Positions 8,566 through 15,868 of a stretch of 18,328 bases of DNA are shown piece by piece. Origin of the DNA: Saccoglossus kowalevskii (taxonomy: Eukaryota; Hemichordata; Enteropneusta; Harrimaniidae); contig NW_003151258.1 of the NCBI RefSeq assembly GCF_000003605.2, positions 284,295-302,622 on the forward strand. Reading direction: 5' to 3'. Each line of letters begins with the position of its first letter. The first letter of the stretch is position 1. The position numbers were made by a program, and so were the translations under genes. The notes below the pieces were generated by a model. It had not been told where the DNA came from. It did not search any database and saw only the letters and a list, made by a program, of their open reading frames with translations.

Positions 8566-9949
8566 CTGAAAGCAAATGACATTGTAAAATGCGACAATGG
8601 TAACATAAGGTGAGGTGACATCATTGTAGAGTACGTGGGTGTCATAATTTCCGTTATAAAATAATTCATATGTCAATGGCCGAACAAGATCAACTATTAA
8701 TTAGGTCAGCATAATTTATTTAAAATTTGTTGAGCAACAGAGAAATACGTGAACAAACAACACTATTGCAAATGGTTAACAAATGATACACTAACAGTGT
8801 ACTTACACATCTCCTCATAGTTTTTTTCAGGTTTCCATCCTAATTCAGTCTGTATCAAAGTCGCGTCCGAATAACTAGATCCAACATCTCCATCTTTTCT
8901 ATCAACTATTTTGTAAGGAATCTAGACAAAAAATGGGAACATTTAATTTATATATTTGTACATAATCCCATCAAACGTAATGTCATGTGATGACGTCCGT
9001 GAGGTTTGCGCATGATTTTAATGTATGATGCGCATAATTTCAAAGTTGGATGTGTAGGTTGTTCATATGGGGTGTACATAGTGTCCCTGGGATGTGCATG
9101 CTGTTTATGTGGGATACACATATAGGATGTACACAATGTCCATTTGTGATGTGCATCATGTCCATGTGAGGTATACGTGCCGATTCTTAGTGTGCATATA
9201 TATGTGAATATCACAATCAGTGTTTGCTTACTTTTTTTCCAGATGCTTTTTCCATTCCCCTTACCATGTCTAAGACAGAACATTCTTTTCCACTACCAAG
9301 ATTATAGATCTTTAATCCACCTTTGGTGGTGAACTGCTTAAGTGCTGCAATGTGCCCAAGTGCTAGGTCAACAACGTGGACATAATCTCGAACACCTATA
9401 TAGACAATAATCACAAATATGTTAGTTTCCATACATATGTGAATCTTAACAGCGAAATACTGTTGCAACAAACATTTTATATGGAGTATTTAGGACAATA
9501 AATCACAGTGTATTTCACCTTTTTTCGCACAATTTCGCCTCTGTCGGCAGATGTTTTAGAACAAGGATGATGAAGGGGCCAATTTCGCAAATATTTTCTT
9601 CTACCTCGTATACTTAGACTATCGAAAGTTTCACATAACAGCATCACGGTTTCAAGACTCAAATAAATAAAGTTATTGGAATGATCATAGCAAATATCCC
9701 ACTTACTAGTCCTAATACATGCAGAGTCACTTCCAGGCTAGACAAGCTATTTTACGGTAGACTTTACCTGTACCATCGTGAGTATCATAGTCGCCACCAA
9801 AAACACTTAAATGTGGTTTTCTACCAATTGCGACCTGTGCTACATACGACATAAGATTTGTGGCTCGAGGATCCTCGCCTATTAAACCAGATTTATGGGA
9901 ACCAACTGGATTAAAATATCGAAAAAGAATGATATTCCAATTCTAGAAG

Positions 9950-10007
<58 letters not shown>

Positions 10008-12442
10008 TGACTGGTTTAATGTCACAGTTTGCATATTACCCTGATTGGTTTAAAGTTATATGTTGAATATGAACTTGATTGAGTTAATGTTACGGTTTGC
10101 ATATGAATTTATTGTTATAATTCAATATCCACTTCACTAGTCAGAACAATTGATACAAGTGTCAATCAATATTTCATCTTCTGCTAGCGACATGCTAAAT
10201 ATAAAGGGGACAAGAGGGGAAAGCATAACTCAATCAAAAACCGTGAAACCTATATAAACTAAAACAAACCGTAGAAGGATAATAAATAATTTAGTTGACA
10301 AGTATATAATATACTTTATAGAGGGTCCTTATAATTTATATGGATTTCATCGAAATATCAATCTTTGGATTAAATGAATAGCTAAATAGTGAATAATTAA
10401 ACTAAAATGCAAGACAGCAAATTCGGTAAGATGTTAGCATAAACAATTACAGCCAGTTTCACCTTTTCCGCTTTGCTGACATCTCTTAGTATTTCTTCAA
10501 TGAAGTACTTTGATTTTCCATATGGGGTCAGACAACCACCGACTGCGTGTTTCTCGTCTATAGGTAGGTATTGTGGAGTACCATAAACTGACCCTGAACT
10601 TGAAAACATGAGATTATTGACTCCATGTTCTTTCATACACTAATTAACAAAATGATAAAAAAAATAATGTTATAGCACTGTGGTGATGTCAGTTCCAGTC
10701 GGCACGAGTTCTTGGTAACAGACCATATGACGAATCTGTTGTCATTCTTTGTTGTACTATCGCTTTACCATGACAATGTGTGATGAAATAATTGATTGTC
10801 CTGGAATCCAGGCCCGAACATATACCAATGCTCTTTTCAATATAACCACATAATGTATGGTGAGTCTAAAATGGTCAGATGTCGTACATGGCCCTGTTGT
10901 TAACACGGCAGGAATAGTTTGTTTAGTTATTTTGGGTAAATGTGTATAACGACCGATTTTCACTTCACTGTGGTTATTAAATGGCAAAGCTGTGCTATCG
11001 GGAAAACTCTTCGTGTCAAAGGAATCAAGTAATAAATTTTAATTTAATTTCCCTCTTGTTTCTGCAACTTTTTGACAGAGTATAATATAATATATTCATT
11101 AAATGTTGTGTTTCTGAGAATTTCCACCCTCTAGGTACTATACCACTATTATTGCCACTGTTTTCTCATGACCGCCTGCTTACCTCTACAATATTGAGAG
11201 TTCCAAACACATTCACTTTATAAAATTCTATTGGCATGTTAATTGACTCTCTCATGGCTTTCAGTCCAGCCAAGTGTATAACAGCATAGAATGAATACTG
11301 TGATGGAAATGTGAAATTAAATCAGTATGGTACAATGTATGTGTACACGTGTGTTAATAACTTAACAAAACATTACAATGAATTTAGGAGGGATCTTAAT
11401 TATTTGTGTGACACTACATATGGCACCGACTCTAAGACGAGCTCAGTAGAAGAATGTTCTACATAATAAAACATGAGGTGCTTAATATTTGACAAGCAAA
11501 AATAGTCACACATACTTATGTAAATTTAATTTAAAATTTCCTTGTATATATATAGTTTCTGTAATTTTGTTTTCTTGTTTTTTTCTTGGCTATATTAGCA
11601 ACAATGTGAAACGATATTTTCCGAGTTATTGTCCAATTGATTGATGTAAAGTCAAATCTAATTCATCTATAATCATTATCACATTTTCGTATGTATGATC
11701 AAATACAATTGCAATATATATACAGGCAAATCAGTACGTTACAATGAGACCCATAGTGTTCCAATCATCGTCATGGAATCCCACACTAACTGTGAATGAT
11801 TAAATTTAGAATAATTAAAAAATGAAACCTGCCTTGGCAAAAAGATCATCTAGTGCAGATTTATTTAAAATATCAATATCATGATATATAAGCTGTTTAT
11901 CGACGATCTTTTCCATTCTTTCAATAACAACTGGTCTCCCATTGTCAGTAGCTAGAATAAATATGGAAACAATAAAAATTGAAACGAAATTACGAAATGG
12001 GAATACGGTCATATACATGTGAAATTTGTACAGCAAACAATCAACAGCATAGTAATTATGATCATTTTCAGAACCGTCAAATGAAAAAAAAATTGTCACA
12101 GTAGCCCTATCGGCAATTTAAAGTCTATTGTCTCCATTACTTTTAAACGTTAAACATAGCAAGAGTATGGTGTTAACATTTACCTGTACAATTTCTCGAG
12201 AGTAACAGAAATATCCATTTATCTATGAGGGAGAAGTGCTGTCCATTGAAAGTTTTCTGTATTGTGTGTGTGTATAAATAGTGTCCATACTATTTACTTC
12301 GAGTCATCGACATACCTTTAACAGCATTGGCAAATATGTCTATAATAACGGGAGTGTATCCAGCATTGACCAGCTCTACCACAATATGACTACCAATATA
12401 ACCCACTCCGCCAGTCACTAATATGTATGTAACATCGGACAT
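8501..12442 (-). CDS. GALE: UDP-glucose 4-epimerase (GALE), complete, 8 coding exons
   Basis: This gene encodes the cytosolic NAD-dependent epimerase of the Leloir pathway, which interconverts UDP-galactose and UDP-glucose and in animals often also the N-acetyl forms. The exons are 12442-12316, 11951-11833, 11297-11184, 10639-10463, 9942-9768, 9395-9232, 8921-8807 and 8565-8501. They join to 1056 nt, giving 351 residues plus TAA, close to the 348 of human GALE. An in-frame TAG lies three codons before the ATG, which fixes the start. Seen: a Rossmann motif [10 protein letters not shown] (10-19), Asp35 for the adenosine ribose, SSSGSVYG (133-140), catalytic Ser135, Tyr160 and Lys164, RYFNPVG (187-193) and GVRDYVHV (238-245). 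All introns end in AG and all but intron 2 begin with GT. Oddities: Val13 in the glycine loop, Ile36 after Asp35, Met97-Arg98 for the usual Val-Gly, and a two-residue deletion near 206. The reading frame is fully open, so I think it is functional, perhaps a divergent paralogue. Confidence 0.95.
8807..8921 (-). CDS. GALE: GALE coding exon 7 (residues 293-330 plus one base)
   Basis: The exon encodes [13 protein letters not shown] and ELGW. Lys301 replaces the usual substrate-binding Arg (E. coli 292), while Asp304 (E. coli 295) is kept. Ser308 occupies the gatekeeper position (Cys307 in human, Tyr299 in E. coli). Acceptor GTCTAG, donor T|GTAAGT, phase 1. Confidence 0.93.
9040..9185. repeat. Imperfect ~22-bp minisatellite in GALE intron 6
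   Basis: Several diverged copies of a unit close to GTCCATGTGGGATGTACATA follow each other from about 9060 to 9181, with starts near 9060, 9082, 9102, 9137 and 9159. Unit lengths vary from 20 to 35 bases. It lies in the 310-base intron between exons 6 and 7. Confidence 0.6.
9232..9395 (-). CDS. GALE: GALE coding exon 6 (residues 238-292)
   Basis: The exon encodes [12 protein letters not shown] with the UDP-phosphate arginine Arg240, then [16 protein letters not shown] and MEKASGKK. Acceptor is CTATATAG. Donor AAA|GTAAGC follows a run of seven A, phase 0. Confidence 0.94.
9768..9942 (-). CDS. GALE: GALE coding exon 5 (residues 180-237 plus one base)
   Basis: The exon encodes [15 protein letters not shown] and DYDTHDGT. 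Asn190 and Asn208 match the two UDP-contacting asparagines. The usual GEDPQGIPNNLMPY reads [12 protein letters not shown], two residues shorter. Acceptor TTCTAG sits only 10 bases from a long AT dinucleotide run; donor ACAG|GTAAAG, phase 1. Confidence 0.94.
9953..10002. repeat. (AT)25 microsatellite in GALE intron 4
   Basis: Fifty uninterrupted bases of alternating AT lie in the intron between coding exons 4 and 5. On the gene strand they end only 10 bases before the acceptor AG of exon 5, where a pyrimidine tract is normally found. Confidence 0.98.
10008..10106. repeat. Two imperfect ~28-base direct repeats, 70 bases apart, in GALE intron 4
   Basis: GACTGGTTTAATGTCACAGT, continuing TTGCATAT, starts at about 10008. 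GATTGAGTTAATGTTACGGT, with the same continuation, starts at about 10078. A weaker third copy of the first half (GATTGGTTTAAAGTT) lies at 10042-10056. Confidence 0.6.
10463..10639 (-). CDS. GALE: GALE coding exon 4, catalytic (residues 121-179)
   Basis: This exon carries the whole catalytic triad: Ser135 in SSSGSVYG and Tyr160/Lys164 in PYGKSK. It is phase 0/0, with acceptor TTAATTAG and donor AAG|GTGAAA. The sequence from MKEHGV to LRDVSKAEK follows the family closely, which makes this the best-conserved exon. Confidence 0.95.
11184..11297 (-). CDS. GALE: GALE coding exon 3 (residues 83-120)
   Basis: This is a phase 0/0 exon, acceptor CATCACAG and donor GAG|GTAAGC. It encodes the [10 protein letters not shown] strand and loop next to the nicotinamide and then the helix with YKVNVFGT. 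The usual AVGES reads AMRES here (Met97, Arg98). Confidence 0.93.
11833..11951 (-). CDS. GALE: GALE coding exon 2 (residues 43-82)
   Basis: The exon follows acceptor TTCTAG. It encodes the helix preceding HDIDIL (66-71) and ends in LFAK. To continue in frame into KYSF of the next exon, as in other GALE proteins, it must end at AAG|GCAGGT, a GC donor. The nearby GT four bases downstream shifts the frame. Confidence 0.9.
12316..12442 (-). CDS. GALE: GALE coding exon 1 (residues 1-42 plus first base of codon 43)
   Basis: This exon carries the start codon in a good context (A at -3) and the NAD-binding glycine loop GxxGxxG at Gly11, Gly14 and Gly17. Asp35 ends the second strand. The donor is AAAG|GTATGT, phase 1. 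Two positions differ from the usual family pattern: Val13 where Ala is usual, and Ile36-Phe-Ala where Asn-Phe-His is usual. Confidence 0.93.
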
Positions 12443-12450
12443 TTTGATCT
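12443..12450 (-). promoter_or_regulatory. Acceptor-like AG six bases before the GALE start codon
   Basis: Reading the minus strand, a T-rich stretch ending GTTTGTAG lies directly before ATCAAA and the ATG. This looks like a 3' splice site, so the 5' leader probably comes from a distant noncoding exon (one candidate is at the right edge) or from a trans-spliced leader. The acceptor call is an inference from local sequence. Confidence 0.4.
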
Positions 12451-12452
12451 AC

Positions 12453-13145
12453 AAACAATCAAAGTTATGAATTCATGTATATTTGTAACTATTACACGTC
12501 ACATAGGAGGTCGTTGTGTCTGCAGCGCACACTAAGGCGGGGAGTACAGAAACAAACTACGGTAACAAGGTAACCAGCAACTCCATGATATAATGCATGA
12601 AATAACAATGAATAATATTGTACATAAACAAAAACAACAGCGAGTAACATCAACGAATATATACCAACAGATTAGTGACTATGAAATGTGAACCTAGCTC
12701 AATTACAAGTGCATTTTCCAAAGTAAAGTTGTTGGTAAAGTTGTTGGCAGTCCCGATCAAGCAAAATAAACTAGAAATAGCCCGGACAAAACAGATGCTA
12801 CGTGGTTAGGCTCATTGCTATGTGAAAAACGAAACCACTCGAGTGTTTGAATATTCGGCATATTTATTTGTTGTGATATGAACGAAGCTGCAAAAAGTAA
12901 CTTTGAACTTTAAATAATAAAACAGAAACGCGTTTCAATATTTAGAAACCAAGATTTGAGTTGTATGGGCTGAATTTATTTAGCTACTATCATTTATTTT
13001 TTCTCATGGTGTACTCGATCATTCCAGACACAGTAACTAAACTATTTAACCAAGTATTGCCATACGGTTTAGGCTGTACAATTATTTATTAAAAGTGGAA
13101 AATTGAAAAGATGACTGGTGTACTTTTGTGGGGAGCAATCTGAAA
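12453..13145. other. Upstream flank of GALE
   Basis: This AT-rich stretch lies between the GALE start and the tandem duplication. I see no clear promoter, and no convincing donor for a 5' leader exon. A perfect 12-base tandem pair GTAAAGTTGTTG occurs at 12723-12746. Confidence 0.5.
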
Positions 13146-13597
13146 CAATTACACGCATGTTGTCATAGAAATATATTAAAAAAATATCAGTATCAATATA
13201 TTCATTTAGCCACAAGTTACTTTTTTTGGAGACTTGAACATGCCCGATGTTTAAATATGCGTTAGAGATTGGAAAATAAATTATATTTAATTGTTGTAAA
13301 GAAAATAATACTTTACTTTTCCTTATTTGTATAGGTTTTTTCAAAGATTGTTTTTTCAGTGGAGCAATTACACGCATGTTGTCACAGAAATATATTAGAA
13401 ACTGGTGGTTAAAAAATATCAGTATCAATATATTCATTTAGCCACAAGTTACTTTGTTTGGAGACTTGAACATGCCCGATGTTTAAATATGCGTTAGAGA
13501 TTGGAAAATAAATTATATTTAATTGTTGTAAAGAAAATAATACTTTACTTTTCCTTATTTGTATAGGTTTTATCAAAAAATTGTTTTCAGTGAAGCA
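13146..13597. repeat. Recent tandem duplication, ~219-232 bp unit, two copies
   Basis: Copy 1 (13146-13364) and copy 2 (13365-13597) both start CAATTACACGCATGTTGTCA and run through TTAGCCACAAGTTACTTT, GAACATGCCCGATGTTTAAA and TTTCCTTATTTGTATAGG. They differ at only a handful of bases plus about 13 extra bases (around GAAACTGGTGGTT) in copy 2. No coding potential is recognised. Confidence 0.95.
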
Positions 13598-14009
13598 ATC
13601 CTTGATATTAAGAAGTATTTATAATTTGTCATGGGAATAGGAAATGATGTTAAAATGCACACAGGCGAAACATGTTATTTTAACTCCATTTTTAGATCGA
13701 ATTTCTCAGTCCGAAGTGAGCACGATAACCCCGTAGTTATTATTCTTATTTGCTTCCTAATTTAACTGTATCATAGACAAATACAGCTAACCAAGACTTG
13801 ATAACTCTCACGCTTCGCAATCACGCAACAATTGGACAGAATACAATGGGGATAAAAACTACTCGCTCAGATCAACATGCTCCGACACAAATCACCACTC
13901 TGTAGCTATTTTAGAATCTAAATCGTTAACTTTTAGACAATCAATAAATAGCCACCAAACACTCCGGACAATTCGATATTTTCACCCAAAAAATGAAGAA
14001 TATTAACTG
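13598..14009. other. Anonymous AT-rich stretch before the LINE tail
   Basis: No gene is seen. Part of it may be further upstream LINE sequence too decayed to recognise, but I cannot support a boundary. Confidence 0.4.
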
Positions 14010-14665
14010 AAATTCTAATGTCACTTCATAAGGAATTAAACCACGGAATGGGTGAAATATCATGGGAAAATCCCTTATATGAAGATACACAACTCTATGC
14101 AGCAAACTACGGGAGTTTCAGTGGAAATTAAACCACAATATCCTGTACACAAATGAAATGTTATTCCATATGTTCACCATTAGTATCGTCAGATTTATGC
14201 TCATTTTGTCATGGTACCACCGAGAACCTAGTGCATCTTTTTGTTGAATGCGAGTCTATTAAAGTCCTCTGAACATCAATTTTTAATCTATGGGGAACAA
14301 AACTAGGATGCCCAAGAACATTGTCAGCAAAACAGATTATATTAGGAGACAAGGACTTCTCCCCTCTACTAAACCATATAATTATAATTGTTAAAAGAAA
14401 TATCTATACGTGTAAATTAAAAAAGGAACTACCATGCTTTAATCTCATAAAATCTGATATACGTTACACGCAAAAGATAGAGTTAGAAATTTCAAAAAGA
14501 AGACATACAATGTCCATTTTCCTGGACATGTGGGGAAACATTAATTGTTGATGGGTATTCAGTGTCTATTTTGTATGGGTTATATTAGCTGTGACATTTG
14601 TTGTATATTGACATTGTGCTGTAGCTAATTTCTATTGTATGCAATAAAGAAGGATAGAAAAAAAA
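14010..14665 (+). mobile_element. 3' end of an L1/Tx1-like LINE, 5' truncated
   Basis: One frame (about 14103-14171) reads KLREFQWKLNHNILYTNEML. After a frame change come SSDLCSFCHGTTENLVHLF and VEC, a CCHC-type knuckle (C-x2-C...H-x4-C) of the zf-RVT kind found after the RT of L1-like LINEs. A stop at about 14270 is followed by LWGTKLGCP and, from 14321, SAKQIILGDKDF and the terminal part ending MWGNINC. The 3' UTR holds AATAAA at 14643-14648 and an A8 run at 14658-14665, a likely element end. The upstream part (about 14010-14100, KELNHGMGEISWENPLYEDT) is plausibly the same ORF. It is a dead, truncated copy. Confidence 0.78.
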
Positions 14666-14668
14666 GGT

Positions 14669-15092
14669 ACACAACAAAGATGCGAAACTGTATAAACAAC
14701 AAACGCGAAAAGTTCAAATTTACATTTGAGTACCATTTACAGTATAAAAGAACGGAAACACGATTGATACCCGACTTTTCAAATAATAAGATGACTATCG
14801 GCACTTCAAATAACGTGTTATCACAACAATGTGAACGTAGTATAGAACAATCTCAAAGACAATCCCACAAATGTTGCCCACAAGCAATAACATACACTCT
14901 AAACACGCCGTCCATCAACATCTCCAATCATGCTACAACACAGCACTCTTCCAACCCGCGATAACTATAAGAATTTTTCTTCACAATTTTCTGTTCAGAT
15001 CTAACGTTGCCCAGTAGTTGAGATAGTTGGAAGACCCGCCTATAGACGGGTCCGGGCAGTGTAAGTACACATGACGCGTTTTCTCAGTCCCG
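14669..15092. other. Stretch between the LINE tail and the TTAA element
   Basis: A lysine- and asparagine-rich open frame (up to 14964 on the plus strand) runs through it, but it has low complexity, no recognisable motif and no start context. I call no gene. Confidence 0.45.
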
Positions 15093-15103
15093 TTAATAGC
15101 GCC

Positions 15104-15135
15104 GTCACACCATAACGTTTTGGTCAGCGTTCTCT
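15104..15135 (+). repeat. Left terminal inverted repeat of the TTAA element
   Basis: This arm begins GTCACACCATAACGTT and ends AGCGTTCTCT. It pairs with 15790-15820, which in reverse complement reads GTCACACCATGACGTT and ends AGCGTTCTCT. Confidence 0.8.
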
Positions 15136-15789
15136 GAACGTTCCAATCGTCCAATTTCCGAGCGTTCTGGAACGAGGTAGACACATCCAGCGTTCGATTA
15201 ACGAGTGCCTTAACGTATGACTAGCGTGTTCCTAACGCACGAGGAGCGTGTAATGAGTGACCAAGTAAGATACCCCTGGAAATCATTTACGTGTGCTAAC
15301 GTGTCACTAGCGCGCGACGAACGACTTTTAAACGTTAAGTGAGCGTGTTGAGCGTGTATCTAACGTGTGAATAACGAACGAATAGTTTAGGTCGTTAATT
15401 TGACGTTAGTCGCACGCTTTAGTGCGCTAGGGGTACGTTCAGCGGTCGTTGACAGGTCGCTAGTGAGTTGTTTACTGCAAAGCGAGCGATTGGTAACAAC
15501 TAGGTAACGCTAGAGCAACGACTGACTAACGATTGTTGAACGCGTCGAACGTTAGCAAAACGATCGAAGAACGTTATTTAACGTTTAACAGAGTTTAAAA
15601 ATAAACGTTTAAGAACCCTGGTCTCAAATGAGAACTTTTGTGAATGTTCAAAACTTTTTTTTGGGATCAGCATTCTCCGCCGATTCCCGACGATCAGCAA
15701 CGATTACCAATGTTCACTAGCGTTCTCACGGCGCTCTTCTGGCGCTGTCACAGCGACTTTGGGCGACTACCAACGTTTCATCAAACGCC

Positions 15790-15827
15790 AGAGAACGCTA
15801 GCCAGAACGTCATGGTGTGACTGCCCC
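15790..15827 (-). repeat. Right terminal inverted repeat of the TTAA element
   Basis: In reverse complement it starts GGGGCAGTCACACCATGACG directly inside the TTAA. It matches the left arm apart from substitutions and a one-base length difference at the tip. Confidence 0.8.
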
Positions 15828-15840
15828 TTAAGAGCGAGCA

Positions 15841-15868
15841 TTTACTAGTTTTACTAGATTTACTAGTA
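15841..15868. repeat. Three 9-bp-spaced copies of TTTACTAG
   Basis: TTTACTAG starts at 15841, 15850 and 15859, ten bases outside the TTAA element. Confidence 0.85.

Larger units (their letters stand above)
15097..15827 (+). mobile_element. TTAA-flanked non-autonomous DNA transposon, CpG-rich
   Basis: TTAA occurs at 15093-15096 and again at 15828-15831, directly outside imperfect terminal inverted repeats. The left arm (15104-15135) and the reverse complement of the right arm (15790-15820) share GTCACACCAT, ACGTT and AGCGTTCTCT with only about four mismatches in roughly 32 bases. The outermost bases differ in length by one. TTAA target duplications are typical of piggyBac and Kolobok elements; I cannot choose between them. 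No transposase is encoded. The interior is unusually rich in CpG and has a ~11-bp periodic structure (see findings). Confidence 0.8.

Noticed and set aside
8948-9283. Minus-strand open frame with His- and Tyr-rich repeats
   Set aside because: It is the intronic 22-bp minisatellite read through into GALE exon 6.
9477-9662. Minus-strand open frame inside GALE intron 5
   Set aside because: The flanking exons join in frame without it, and it has no family resemblance.
11823-11832. Canonical GT donor for GALE exon 2 at 11828-11827
   Set aside because: It would add four bases and put exon 3 out of frame; the GC donor at 11832 restores the KYSF junction seen in the family.
14635-14964. Plus-strand 109-residue open frame
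   Set aside because: It begins in the LINE 3' UTR, is Lys/Asn-rich from base composition and has no motif.
14981-15184. Minus-strand open frame across the left end of the TTAA element
   Set aside because: It runs through the terminal inverted repeat, which is structural, not coding.
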